Notes: generated from the letters alone by a model not told the origin. A stretch of DNA of 64,000 bases from Gonocerus acuteangulatus (GCA_946811695.1 OX328128.1:71912108-71976107); one strand, 5' to 3'. Numbered from the stretch's first letter, positions 45,180 through 57,166 are shown. Made by a program: numbers and translations.

Positions 45180-46310
45180 TGATAAAAACAAAAATACCGA
45201 ACAAGGTTGGTCTTAAAATACCACCTTGTGTTACTCCTCCAATTGTAATCTTATGAAAGTCATGAGAGCCAACTTTCATTTTTTGTTAAAATTTGCCTGT
45301 TGTTTAACTTTTTCATATAAAGGAAATTTCAAAGCATTTGAAAAACATAATAAATATAGTATTTATTACGTTTAAGATGTGATATTTATTGCTTTGAGAA
45401 AAGTAAACATGTTGAACAAGAATGGTGTTAAAAGATAGTCTTTAGCTACTCTCTAAAACGTAATGTTACCAAAAGTCATGATAGCCTATATTTCATGAAA
45501 TTTTAAGGATATCGTGTTGAAATAGATATGAAATAGCATAAAATATCGTAAAGTCCACTAAAGTTTCCGTGCGATAAAACCCAACATATATATTCTTTAA
45601 TTCTTTGCAGGACATTCTGCGACGGACACGCATACTGATAAGAATTCTCTTCGACTGATAAGTAGAATTTTTTTACATTAATTTAACGGATAATTATTAC
45701 ATTTCGTACAAAAACCGTCCATATCCGTAAGCTGACTCCAAGAAAAATCCATGATACTCCATTTCAGCACCATGTTGCTATAATTTTTTTCTATATTGTT
45801 GCGTTATATTGCTCGCTAATATACGACCTATATATTAGTTAGTACCCTAAAACACCAAATTAAACTGCTGGTGAGAGATGTTAAATGAGAACACACCTAT
45901 ATTAAAATTCGCAAAACAATGATCAATTTTTAAGTACTAGCTAAACACATTGTACTCTTTTGGTAACAACAAACGTATTAACTTATGACGGATTCAGTTA
46001 AAAATGTTTCAAGACAATTGACATTCTTCCAATCTGAGATATATTAATTTTGCGTACATTAGAAGTTCACAATGTATTAGGGAAAAAAATTGTTTAACAT
46101 ATATAAGGAGTTTTAAAATTTTCGTAAGTTTTCTTAAATATTTATGTATGAAACATATACATATTTGAACATTTTCACGTGGACAATTCTCATCAAATCT
46201 TTCGTACTACGTCATCTAAATTCCCACTCTGAAGAGAAAAAAACATACAAAAACGAGTGTCACCTTTTACTAAATAAAAATGTTACTCAGCAAATATTTG
46301 TGCATATATT
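45180..46310. other. AT-rich intronic sequence, no gene seen
   Basis: No repeat or coding signal recognised. Confidence 0.35.
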
Positions 46311-46317
46311 CGCATAT

Positions 46318-46706
46318 AAAGGGTGTCCCAGTCTTAAACTGACAGACTTCGTATATCGATGGGGAATCGAAAAACCTAGTGAAAAAGTCGATTGGAGATT
46401 TTCTCGTTTTCGAGAAAAACAAAGGAGTTTTTTTGGACAAATTTCGTTATCTCGCAAAATATTCAAGCTAAGACGCTGAACTTGGTTTCATCCTAAAGAT
46501 AATTTAATAACCTAGAACTTTTGTATTAAGGTGTTTTTTTCGCATAACGCTTCGTTTATGCGATTAATCGGGATTTGTTCAAAAAAAATGTTCTTATTAG
46601 CGTTTTTCTCGAAAACGAGAAAATCGCCAAAGGTCTTTTTGACTTAGTTTTTCGATTCCACATCGATATGCGAAGTCTGTCGGTTTAAGACTGGGACACC
46701 CTGTAT
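46318..46706. mobile_element. MITE with ~105-bp inverted repeats and AGGGTGTCCCAG ends
   Basis: The left arm GGGTGTCCCAGTCTTAAACT...TTCTCGTTTTCGAG returns in reverse at 46600-46706, ending CTGGGACACCCT. TATA flanks both ends. The terminal GGGACACCCTGTATA also occurs at 6902 and 7896. Confidence 0.85.
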
Positions 46707-46709
46707 ATT

Positions 46710-46710
<1 letters not shown>

Positions 46711-46788
<78 letters not shown>
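46711..46788. repeat. (TA)n(GA)n compound microsatellite
   Basis: About 20 TA then 18 GA units, abutting the MITE that ends at 46706. Confidence 0.95.
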
Positions 46789-46793
<5 letters not shown>

Positions 46794-47094
46794 AAAACTA
46801 AAGCAAATAATACATAATGTTATAAACATATCAACAACAAGCAAGTTGTGAGTCTAAACGTAAAAGACAAAGAATAAGAAAAATAGTGCTAATTGCCAAG
46901 CTGTCGATGCGCCGTAAAAAAAAGAAGTCAGACAACTGATTAATTGAAATTCTTTATTATTCGAAATAATCACCAAAAAAATGATGAAGTACATAGAACG
47001 AGTGTCTATCTATAAACTAAGATAATAAACAACAAATTTATAAACACAGCTATAAATAAGAAAGCATAACAAATCCTGAATAAAAAGAAAAAGA

Positions 47095-47238
47095 TAGGGA
47101 GAGAAAGTGGAAGGGAGAGAAAGAGAGAGAGAGTGTGAGAGAGAGGGAGAGGGAGGGAGAGATAGAGTGTTAGGGAGAGAGGGGGAGAGAGAGGGAGAGG
47201 GAGGGAGAGATAGAGTGTTAGGGAGAGAGGGGGAGAGA

Positions 47239-47292
<54 letters not shown>

Positions 47293-47308
47293 GAGAGAGA
47301 GAGAGAGA

Positions 47309-47380
<72 letters not shown>
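47095..47380. repeat. GA-rich purine tract with an internal direct repeat
   Basis: Nearly 290 bases of purines on the plus strand. AGAGAGGGAGAGGGAGGGAG with ATAGAGTGTTAGG occurs twice, 57 bp apart. It lies only ~200 bp beyond exon B's donor, within intron. Confidence 0.95.
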
Positions 47381-47381
<1 letters not shown>

Positions 47382-47580
47382 AGATGAGCAAAAAAATAAG
47401 AGGTGCTTTCACAAAAATATTTTACAGAGAATTTGTCGAGCCAGAAAGAAGAACAGTCCGAGACTAAGATTCTCGGATGAAGATATAGTATAAGAAAGAT
47501 ATAGTGAAGAATGCACTAGAAGTTGTGCTAAACATTCAACCGAAAGAGATTTGGTCATCTTGAGACCCTGAGGTTATTAC

Positions 47581-47706
47581 CAATGTCGGTCGGCGATGCG
47601 CCCGGTCTCGAGTAAGCTAGATGAGTGAGGTCTCTTGGTCTTCGCCGCGGTCTCTGAGGTTCTTCCGTCTCTTCTATCAGTGCTGTCTGGCTTTCTGGTG
47701 AAGTAC
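47581..47706 (-). CDS. Alternative internal exon (exon B), paralogous to exon A
   Basis: Seen: an acceptor (TTTATTGTAG) precedes 126 bases that read 2 + 41 codons + 1, ending at a weaker donor (GTAATAAC). The peptide begins TSPESQTALIEETEEP, continues RRRPRDLTHLAYSRPGASP and ends TDI. It matches exon A residue for residue over most of its length, while the flanking introns are not obviously similar. That is the pattern expected of a duplicated exon kept by selection. Its entry phase fits exon 0 (62068) and its exit phase fits exon C (43065). Function of the module is unknown; the conserved core is basic (Arg-rich) followed by a short hydrophobic patch, LTHLAY. It lacks its own ATG, so it needs an upstream exon. 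Confidence 0.65.
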
Positions 47707-48668
47707 CTACAATAAAACATCAGGGTACACAGGTATTTTTTGGAGTTTTGGAGAATGAAAGCCAACGAGGGTTTTAGTGGGCCTTTTATCTTGGCTGTAA
47801 GCGGATTGAAAGTCGGGTGGTGTGCACTTCGTGATAAAGTGGACAAACGAAAAGCCGACTCACGCTGAAAATAGTGGTGTCTTCGAAGATGCGTATTAGG
47901 TAGCAAAGATTTGTAAGATATTCTATGTACAACAAGTTTTCTTCTTATAAGAAAGTCAAGCTATTCGTTTCTTGATGAAGTGAGGTAATCTAAAGACAAT
48001 TCACTAGCCCAGATGCCAAATAGCTTTTTGTTCTAATTGGAAAATAGCTACCAACATTTAAAGGTCACGAATCAAAGTGGATTAGAAATAAAATATTTTG
48101 CAATTTGAGATGAAGTGAAGCGGAAGTGGAAGACGGATTTTGGCGAGTCCCAAATGTTTTAGGGGGTGAAAACCTACTTAGGCTAACGAGGTTCCAAAGT
48201 GGCATAATAAGTGGATTCAAAATCAAATACTCTAAGGTTTTTGGTGAAGTGGAGTTTCGACAAGAAAATTCTCAGCCCTCCAAGCCAAAGTTCGGTGTCC
48301 CTCAAAGAGTTACAATCAACCAAGGTTTAGAGTACCAAAAATATTTAGTGATATAAGTAAATGATTGAGAAGATAAATATCTTGCAATTTGAGATCAAGT
48401 GGAACAAGAAGATGCATTACTCGTTTGGTTGGTTTATTTCAAAAAATGTTTTAGTTAGCTCAGTTCTTATAATGGTTCCATCATCTCTCTTATAAGAAGG
48501 TACATTGTAGGACAAAACGTAACCTTATAATTTGCCATCATACGCCGAAAACTGGCGTCTCCTAAAACGCAAATTAGATTTTCAGGTGCCTTCCAAAGTC
48601 AGACATCCATGCAAAAACGGAAACTACAACCTCGCAGACGTGGCAAATAAAAAATTCAATGGTCTTAC

Positions 48669-48828
48669 CTATGTCTGTGGGTGACGCACCGGGCTTGGAA
48701 TACGCAAGATGAGTGAGATCCCTTGGTCTCCTTCTCGCCCGCAGGTGTGGTTCCTCAGTCTCGTCTATAAGCGTTGTGTGGCCTTCGGGTGAAGTCACCT
48801 CACAGACAGAGCCCCGCCTCTCCGACAT
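48669..48828 (-). CDS. Alternative first coding exon (exon A), RGK-like GTPase gene
   Basis: Seen: ATG at 48828, then 53 codons beginning MSERRGSVCEV and continuing TSPEGHTTLIDETEEP, then RRRPRDLTHLAYS and PGASPTDI. It ends with one base before GTAAGACC, a strong donor. The phase fits exon C (43065), giving a Gly codon at the junction. From the twelfth residue on it is clearly similar to exon B, 1.1 kb downstream in transcription, in the same orientation and with the same donor phase. Upstream lies TTTCAG followed by ten bases and the ATG, so there may be a spliced 5' leader, or the exon may start at its own promoter. Inferred: exons A and B are duplicated alternatives used by different isoforms. 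Splicing A to B would repeat the module, and B's 2-base start does not fit A's phase-1 end in a useful way. Confidence 0.7.
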
Positions 48829-49054
48829 CTTCTCTCACCTGAAACAGAGAACATCTATCTCACACATCACGCATATGTTGTAATAATATAAAACTGTCGT
48901 CAGAAACGATTCTCGAGATTCTAAGATATTGATCAATTAATTAGAATGAACTTGAAAACAAAAATTGTTATCATCAAGGGAGCCAAACCCTTGAACGGGA
49001 CCAGTTAGTTTCATGTGTAATATTAAATTGTACTTTTTTTATTTTAGCGCTCCA

Positions 49055-49105
49055 TAGTAAATTTCATGTTTCAGAACCCATAGATCACGAAAAGAACTGT
49101 GGTTC

Positions 49106-49160
<55 letters not shown>
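49055..49160 (-). repeat. Composite (TA)n repeat, right module only, minus strand
   Basis: CCCATAGATCACGAAAAGAA and CTGTGGTTCAATTTTATA are the reverse of the module after (TA)n at 26.35 kb. Confidence 0.55.
49110..49160. repeat. (TA)n tract
   Basis: About 25 TA units, next to the possible regulatory block. Confidence 0.95.
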
Positions 49161-49163
<3 letters not shown>

Positions 49164-49224
49164 AGAGTGAGTCAAAGAGTAAGAGAGAGCCCATATCTTC
49201 TAACAAAGGGAATCAGCTGTGAAG

Positions 49225-49540
49225 TGACAGCCATACCACTCTCCCTTGTCTCCCAAACCTCCCTTCTCTATTGTAGGCAATCAATGAAGCTGTTAATTGA
49301 TAGTTTAAAAGGCCCCTGTCGACCCTTTGTCGGAAGAGCAGTCCAATCAATGCCCTTCATGATTGATCGCCGGTCCCCTTGTTGGGCGGACTTGTCCGCA
49401 GAGTTAAGTCAATTAATTCCGCCCCTGCGGATTTGGTCCTCCGAGCCGGATTCTTTCAAACGGACAATGGTCGGTTTTCGATTTCCTTTTGATGGAATGG
49501 CAAATGATTTGTCACAATGGGCCTTTATGTGAAATAGACA
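49225..49540. promoter_or_regulatory. Possible conserved non-coding element upstream of exon A
   Basis: A block of about 300 bases with higher complexity and GC content than its surroundings. It is free of recognisable repeats and lies about 0.4 kb upstream of exon A in transcription direction. It holds several homeodomain-type cores (TTAATTGA, AATTAATT, AATCAATG) and an ATTGTGACAAAT motif. A 121-codon plus-strand frame exists here but resembles no protein family. Candidate enhancer or promoter for the exon A isoform. Confidence 0.3.
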
Positions 49541-49679
49541 TTATTAGTGGTTGTTGTTTGGCCATCGAAAGGAGATTGCACTAATAAGCATATAACGTTT
49601 AGCAATAAAGCTATTCAGGTTGCTATTTATATAATAGTTTATAAAACCTTAATCCATCCTATCTATTAGGCTCATAATA

Positions 49680-49925
49680 GTTGAACTAACTATCTACAAA
49701 TCAGGCACTACAGTCCTTGAAGTATCTCCTTCGCCACCATTCCTTTCGGTCTTGAGCCACTCCCGGACTCCTAACTTTTATAAATCCTCAGGGTGATTTA
49801 GCAACCTTAATCTGGGACTTCCTCTCCTTCTGGCATCTCCAAACTAGTTTTTTGGTAGTCTATCAGGCTCCATCCTTCCTACATGGCCAAGCCATTTTAA
49901 CCTGCCTTTTTCAATAGAAGAGATT
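49680..49925 (-). pseudogene. LINE ORF2 C-terminal fragment, minus strand
   Basis: The minus strand reads LKWLGHVGRMEPDRLPKN and then, in shifting frames, basic R-R-R-G-S-P-R-L and an REWLKTERN-like end. It is a decayed copy of the same C-terminal end seen at 27.7 and 63.2 kb, with at least two frameshifts. Confidence 0.65.
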
Positions 49926-49929
49926 TAAT

Positions 49930-51190
49930 GTAAGGCCATTTTCTATTCTGAAGCGCAACCACACAAACACACACAGTCCCTTCGTTGACGTATAATTGCG
50001 ATAAGTTGTGTTATATTTTGTCAAGGTTTTATTTTATATATGTGTTGTAAAATACTAACAATGTGTTGGCTTTTTACAGAAACATGTTACATGGTATAGT
50101 TAAACAGTCTCGTAACTGGCAGAAGAATGTTGTCAAAATTAAAATTCAGGCTTCATGATGGAAAAAGTATCGAAGTCATTGAAATATCCGATTTAGTTAA
50201 TGTATATTATTGGATTTATGAGATGCAACAATATTTTGATGCCACGAAGAAAAACATCATCTAGGGTCAATCCAAATGAAATGATCCAAAAAATAATAAT
50301 TTGGTTGCTTCACCATTTTTATTCATTTTATTTTTTGATATGTTTTTACTAAACAAATTGGGAGTTTCAAATTGTTTTTTTTTAATTTAATCTTTAACCT
50401 TCTACATAAGGCGGCCAGTTTTGATTTGAATCACGTAGCGATTTTTCGCTTTGAAGACTTTAGCGTTAGCTTGATTATCTCTATGAGATTGGAACTGGTA
50501 GCATTTTTTTCAACACTCTTTCACCTACAATACTGATTCATAGCCATAATTCCCTATGCAAAGCATAGCAGTCTAAATGGTCTCCAAAGTTGGGGGTCGA
50601 AAATTAACGAATTCCAAACACATTAAAAAAACCATGAAGGAGAACTTTATCAGAGTTAATATTTTTTTAAAAGTAAGATATCATTGGGTAGTCGTATTTT
50701 ATAGAGTATCAGCATTAACAACTCCTTACTTTTTGATGAATTTTTGAAATTTCGATTTTTTAAATTTTTATAAAGTTAGAGGTTACATATCTCAGATGGG
50801 ACGGGATAAAAATCCGTGATCTTCACACCTTATGTAGGCCTATATGGTAGCAAAGTGGAGTATACGTTTCAATATTGACATAAGACTCTGAACCAAGGAA
50901 TGAATTTTTGAAATTTCGATTTTTTAAACTTTACAAAAATTGAAAAAATCGAAATTTCAAAAATGCATAACACAATACCTTGTGTAAAGAGATTATGGAT
51001 CGCTCGTATATCACTGTTTTCTTGAAGGATATTTTGTCTATTTTATGATGGAATCATTAGAATTTAATTATCTTGAACTGATTTCGAACAATATTTTGTT
51101 ATTCAATAAAACATTTGACATCCCCAAGTGTCCGGAGCCAATTTTTATGAAACATATTTGTTTTGTATATAAAATACCATACAATTTTTA
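49930..51190. other. AT-rich intronic sequence, no gene seen
   Basis: Holds only the short inverted repeat at 50.9 kb. Confidence 0.35.
50900..50967. repeat. Inverted repeat TTTTTGAAATTTCGATTTTT
   Basis: Arms of ~21 bp around a short loop. One arm is also repeated directly at 50743-50766. Confidence 0.7.
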
Positions 51191-51191
51191 G

Positions 51192-51265
51192 CGCGGTTCC
51201 TCCCTCCCCCATAGGGAGGAACCCCGCTTATAGGGTTGATACAATGAAACAATCCGGAAGTGAAA
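51192..51265. repeat. GGTTCCTCCC/GGGAGGAACC hairpin, second copy
   Basis: GCGCGGTTCCTCCCTCCCCC and ATAGGGAGGAACCCCGCTT, followed by ACAATGAAACAATCCGG, as around 36.28 kb in reverse. Confidence 0.55.
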
Positions 51266-51269
51266 ATAT

Positions 51270-51905
51270 TTTATTCACAGACATAAAAAATGTTGGTAAC
51301 TTTGTATACTTTCCTTAATATTTCGAAAAAGGTTGAGAATCATGCGAAACGTAAGATTACCATTAGAAAGCTTACTAAATGCTCTACAAAAATGGTTCTA
51401 ATGAAAGTTTTGATTAGGCGATGTCAATCGGAGAAAAAAGTGCTTAAACCCTTAAAGTAATTGATTTCGCTTATTCGAACTGTTCTTTTTGTCTTTGATT
51501 TTGGTACTTAGAATTATGGGATTCAGTTGAAACATTTTCTGCATGTTCGAATTTCATCAACACTAATATGTTGAAATTTTGGTTATGTTTGGAGTAAAGA
51601 AAGGGTTAGAATAAAATATTTTATTAACAGACAAGAAAAGTTTTGGTAACTTTGTATACTTTCGTTAGTATCTCGAAAACCGTTGACAATCATGGGAAGC
51701 AGAAGGTTACCATTCGAAAGCTTACTAAATGCTCTACAAAAAAGGTTTTAAAGAAAGTTTTAATTAGGCGATGACAATCGGAGAAATAAGTGTTTAAAAC
51801 TTTAAAGTAATTGATTTCGTTTATTCGAGCAATTCTTTTTGACTGTTTTATTCCTTGTTATTTTTAAATTGCTTATAGTCGGATAATGTATTTGACAATA
51901 AAACA
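51270..51905 (-). repeat. Two tandem copies of the same dispersed repeat, minus strand
   Basis: Shared blocks recur 350 bp apart (AAAGCTTACTAAATGCTCTA at about 51366 and 51716). Same family as 34.97-35.9 kb with a shorter unit. Confidence 0.7.
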
Positions 51906-51919
51906 GATTAAGTAAAATA

Positions 51920-53110
51920 AGAAGATCAATTTATTGTTAAAAATGTAGCGTTCAAAGAGAGAGATCCCAAGGCTTTCCAAATGCCTCAGAGCGGAGGCCT
52001 TTCTGCCCGACTTATGGGATAGCTGACCCATACAGGTAAGATTGTAAATCAAGACCTTTCAAGACTGGTTTGTTTGAGATTTCATTTGGATAGGTGTTTC
52101 GCTATTGATCTAAACAAAGTAATAACTGTTTCTATTCTATGCCTTCATAAACACTAGAGATAAGAACGGAACCGCGCTAAGATGACGCAGTTCCTGCGAA
52201 TCGGACTTTTGCTTATAACATTTATTTCTATCTACAATATTTTAAAAGTTAGAATATTTGAGGAAGGGTGGTTTCACCCCTTGAATATCCGATTGGACCG
52301 ATATAAAAAAAAACACTTATCGATTATTTTCACGTTTTTAATAAACATGCAAATTATCATTAAAATCGGCTCCGGGCACTTGGGGATGTTCCCTTGTAAG
52401 TTAAAAAAACAGGAAATTGGAGTTTGGCTAATTAGAAATAAATTACCCTGTATACTTACATGAAAAAAGTGTACGATCTGTTTTTCATGACATAGATTAT
52501 GAAACGTCAACGTTTTTATCACCACTTCCAGCTCATATCCATGCCTGAAAGGCCTATGATATATGAAACCTCAAAATTTCTTGCCGGAACATCCGTGCTA
52601 CGTCATAAACTAGCCTGATTCTTAAATGGGAGGAGCAAACGCGCAAAAACAAAACAAAAAAAAAACCTTTCTTGACCATAAATTTGCAGATTTATAAGCC
52701 TCTTAGCTAAAAGAGTGGCCTGTCAGAGGATTAATGAGAGGATGATGATGATGACGTCGGAAGATGAAGTGCCCCTAAGTGATATTAGAGCTCTAAGGGT
52801 CCACTTATCTCTCTGGAAGGGGAGCCCGTCATAACCTCCATGTAACCTTTACTCGCTCGATCTTTAACGAGACCCTCAAAATGAATAGTTTTATATGACA
52901 TTTTATTCATTTTTATTTCCTCTCTTTCCGTATTTAGCGCGTTTCCTCCCTCATTTTATGAAGGGAACCGCGTAAATTTCACAATTGACAATTAGAAGTG
53001 CAGACGAAAAATGTCGATGTGCTTCATAACGTTTAATGAAACGGTCTAGGCTTGCAGGTAGACCTTTTTTGTTTGAGAGTATTGATTCGGCAAATCAAAT
53101 TAAACTTGTT
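51920..53110. other. Intronic sequence with reversed dispersed-repeat cores
   Basis: CGCTAAGATGACGCAGTTCC at 52173 and a GCGCGTTTCCTCCC hairpin at 52938. No gene seen. Confidence 0.35.
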
Positions 53111-53112
53111 TC

Positions 53113-53114
<2 letters not shown>

Positions 53115-53199
<85 letters not shown>
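53115..53199. repeat. (CT)n(TA)n compound microsatellite
   Basis: About 18 CT then 24 TA units, same order as at 5650. Confidence 0.97.
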
Positions 53200-53200
<1 letters not shown>

Positions 53201-53879
53201 TTTTGTTAGCTTTGTGAATTTTATATCCAACTGACTATCATTTAGACTGACTTTGATTCTGCTGTTCGAATGAGTTAATCGCTTCTGTTGCGGAATTATA
53301 TATTCTTGTAGATGACCCAAAATATCTAAATTCTAGTAATTCTTCTAAATACTTAGTATTAAGCCAGACTCCACAACGAGTACATGGTAACGAGAGGACT
53401 TCCTAGCAAGAAGTGCCCCTGAAGAGGTGCAGCCACAGTAAGGAAAAGTATTTCAAAACAGGATCATAAGATGTTTCCTGGGCACGTTTTATCCACGCAG
53501 ACGAAACGAGGTACTACGGGAAGAACCTGGGATACCTGAAGTTGAAGGATTCTTCGCAGGGGGAACTATTCTCTTTGCAGACATCACTCCGCCGCCTCCC
53601 CCCCCCCAGTAGACAGAAAATCTGTCGAACAGTTGGCTGATCTACGGTGAGTATAAGACTGATTGGGAGGAAAATAAGCGTTGTCCCCAACAGCAAACCG
53701 ATGGATCATTGAAGGGAATACACGCATTAGAAAAAGTGTACTCCAACATCAAACACTGACAATTGTACGTGGAAAGTGCAAAAACAGGCACAAGCCAGGA
53801 CTTTTGCTTTGTAACCTTTTTTAGGGACAAAAAAAAACGAATTCCTCCTCTATTCCTGCGCGTCGGACTTTTAGCACTT

Positions 53880-53991
53880 TCCTCCGAAGGAAAGTAGCTA
53901 TTGAGGTTGGACTCATGACGGAATTTTTGAAAAATTTCTTCAAATCTTTATCGATCCTACCTAGTAGACACCGAAAATGACCCCCGTTAAA

Positions 53992-54048
<57 letters not shown>
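53880..54048 (-). repeat. (TA)n-linked module GGGGGTCATTTTCGGTGTCT, minus strand
   Basis: GACACCGAAAATGACCCCCG and TCGATCCTACCTAGTAG precede (TA)n at 53995-54048. Forward copies start at 14722 and 1823, each right after (TA)n. Confidence 0.75.
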
Positions 54049-54051
<3 letters not shown>

Positions 54052-54205
54052 ATAGATAAATCCATCCTTTCACCCATCTGATGCACTATTAATTGTTACT
54101 CTGACTTCACAAACGATTTAGTAACTTCGTTATTAAAATTAACTGGATGTCCTGAACAGGCTCAGGTAGTGAGTCACCTCATGATTTTAATTCGCACAAA
54201 ATTAT

Positions 54206-54207
<2 letters not shown>

Positions 54208-54264
<57 letters not shown>
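54208..54264. repeat. (TA)n tract
   Basis: About 28 TA units. Confidence 0.95.
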
Positions 54265-54267
<3 letters not shown>

Positions 54268-55341
54268 CTAAGTATATTGGTGCCATAGAGACGACTTGCT
54301 CCTAGGGGATCAGTACATAATCCCTTAGTGGGTTGGTCCATTAGAGCGATCCCCCATCGGAGTAAAGTGTTAGTAAACCGACACCCCCCGTCTCCATCCA
54401 GCCAGGGGGGAGGATAAAATTAATGGAGCTCTAGTTCTGGCGACGAAATAAAAGCAGAGGTTTTTAGAAATGTTTTTAGCGAGGTTCTTTTATTGAGGAT
54501 CGTTTATCAAACGGATTTGTGATTCGCGAAAACACTCTGGCTGTTCCAATGAAAATTATGGTTGTAATAAGGCATCGTCTTTAAAAATAGTCTTCAGGAA
54601 TAAGGACAGTAATCAGATAACTATACAACATTTGCAACGCAAGTCCGCAACACTAATTTAGGAAGTTTATACCTGCCGCATAAGAAGTCTTTATATAAAA
54701 ATACAGAGCAGTTGAAAAATACATACCTACTGCATTATTTTTAGATTAATAGAGATATATTTGCAAGTACACATGATCCTTCAAAAACGAATGGAAAAGT
54801 GAGGTATATAATAACAATAAGTCCGATTCGTAGGAACTTCGTTAGCGCGGTTTCGTTTTTATCCCTAGTATCATTGGAAAGCTTAGAATAGAAATAAACA
54901 ATTTAAAAAATATATATATTTCGTGAAAATTGTCAACACTCACTCGAAAATTTTGAATAAAAGCGATATTAAGGCGTCAAGGCACAGGAAACTGGCCGAA
55001 GCCAACTTACACAGATTCTAAAATTACACAATCCGACTCTCCCTCATTCTAAAGGAAGGCTCTGCATGTCAATACTGAATACAAACATAAGTTTGTTTAT
55101 ACTTCAATAATAAATACAGACACGTTTCTCATTTACTTGTCAGGTTGTATTATAAAAAATGCAATTAAAATAATAATAAGCAATTAAAAACTAAAGCAAA
55201 TAGTGAAAAAAAAATCAATTAATAACAGAGGTAAAGACTCGCAGGAGCTTCGAAATCTTAGTGCGGTTCCTTTCACAACCCTAATGCTAATAGTAAAGGA
55301 AGAGAAACAGTTATTGGTAGGTTTTGGTCGTTCGTGAAAAA

Positions 55342-56289
55342 TCTATATATATAAAAATCACGTGTCTGTCTGTTTGTTTGTTTGTTCCTTATACAAATCC
55401 ACACCGTTTGACTGATTTGGACCAAACTTGGCAGACAGGTAGGTCTTGATACGGGAAATCTCCTAGGCTAGGTCAAAAAAATCTACCAGCTGTCTGTCTG
55501 TTTGTTTGTGCCTTATACAAATCCACACCGTTTGTCCGATTTTGAATAAACTCGATACCGTCTCCACACCGTTCGTCCGATTTTGACTAAACAAGGTACA
55601 CATGTAGATCATAATCTGGGGAGTGTCGTAGACTAAGTCAAAAACGATTTATAACTGTCTGTCTGTATGTTCGTCCCTTATACAAATCCACACCGTTCGT
55701 CCAATTTCGACTAAACACGGTACACATGTAGATCTTAATCTGAGGAGTGTCGTAGGCTAAGCCAAAAACGACTACCAGCTGTCTGTCATTCATACAAATC
55801 CACGCCGTTCGTCCGATTTTGACTAAACTCTGTACACAGGTAGATCCTAATCTGGAGAGTGCCGTAATCTAGGTCAAAACCCTCTACCAGCTGTCTGTAT
55901 GTTTGTTCCCTATAAAAATCAAAACCGTTTAATAGGTTTTGATCAAACTACACGACACACAGGTTGGTCTTGATCAGGGGATTGTCATAGGCCAAGTCAA
56001 AACCGTCTACCAGCTGCTGTCTGTATGTTTTTTTTGTTTTTTTTTTTTTTTATAAAAGTCCACCGTTAGACCGATTTTTACCAAACTTGGCATACTTGTA
56101 TGTCTTGATACGGGGGGTTTTATAGGTTAGGTCAAAGTCGTCTAGGACTCAAAGTTGGGAGGTCACGGGTTCGAAACAGTTACAGATTCGTGTTATTAGA
56201 TTTTAATAATACTTATTTGGTTTCTACTTTTTTTAGGCTTTTCTATATGCAGAAAGTAGGTGTAGCATGGCACGCCGGGTAGCAGCTAG
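55342..56289 (+). mobile_element. Non-autonomous Helitron-like element
   Basis: Starts TCTATATATATAAAAATC and ends GGGTAGCAGCTAG followed by T. These are the TC...CTAG termini of Helitrons, inserted between A and T with no target duplication. A short imperfect hairpin (GGCACGCC region) precedes the end. The interior is a set of about six decayed ~120-bp tandem units built on TACAAATCCACACCGTT. No Rep/helicase coding sequence, so it would depend on another element. Confidence 0.72.
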
Positions 56290-56872
56290 TATAAAATAAA
56301 ATCTTAAAGAGAAATAATATACGATTTTAAACGCCACAACACACATTTGTATTTATATATTCTTGGAATTTATTTACATTAAATGATATACTTGAGTCCT
56401 TAGAGCTACTAAGTATTTAATTGTATTATACTTGCTACCCGGACACATGGAAATCCCAGGTACCACAGTAGCGGACTTACAATATTTGCAGTAGACATTG
56501 AATAACTGACAGTACACCACTGAATAACGAACATAAAACCACACTTACAAAATAAATGACAAATCACTTTGACCAACACAAACGATAAAAATTTGAGGAA
56601 AATAGAAGAAACTGTGTGTGCCAGGCAATCCAACAACCGAGCCCACTAGCGTAAATAGAAAATAATTTCGATGGGCTGGGGGCACCTAGGCATTTGGGGT
56701 GTAGGGGAAAATTTAAATATTTTAGTGTAAAATGGTGAGTTTTAAGGTCCACTGGACACCTAGTAGACAAGGGTAATTGTACAAGACATTTTTCGTTGTT
56801 ATAATCTTTTCTTACATGGAATGTTCTCAAGAAACCTAAATTTCGGGGAGGGGGGGCTGCAGCCCCCCTTAT

Positions 56873-57166
56873 ACACGTCCATGACCGAGCCACGAGACGT
56901 GATGAAGTAGAGATCACCAGACTCCGCATAGGGCACTCGTTGCTGACACACCGCCACTTAATGACGAAACAGGACAAACCAACTTGTGCAATTTGCAACA
57001 CAGACCTCACTATTAAACACATACTAACGGACTGCAAGGAACCAGACAGCGCAAAACTACCAAATGACATGAGTGAACATTTGGCTGATTACAGTCCACA
57101 CATTAACGCAGTTCCCGTATTCCTTGGACAAACAAATATTTATACAAACATCTTGGACAAATAAGA
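56873..57166 (+). pseudogene. I/Jockey-type LINE, C-terminal end of ORF2
   Basis: The frame reads RDEVEITRLRIGHSLLTHRH, then CAICNTDLTIKHILTDC, a typical C-terminal region with a zinc knuckle. It ends NIYTNILDK and a stop at 57166. Everything upstream is missing. The 3' UTR continues to the (AAAT)n tail near 57470. Confidence 0.8.

Noticed and set aside
49167..49532. 121-residue plus-strand protein
   Set aside because: No recognisable motif. The frame begins inside a microsatellite flank, and the block is better explained as regulatory or unique DNA.
56564..57070. 168-residue minus-strand frame
   Set aside because: It lies antisense to the recognisable LINE C-terminus and has no motif of its own.
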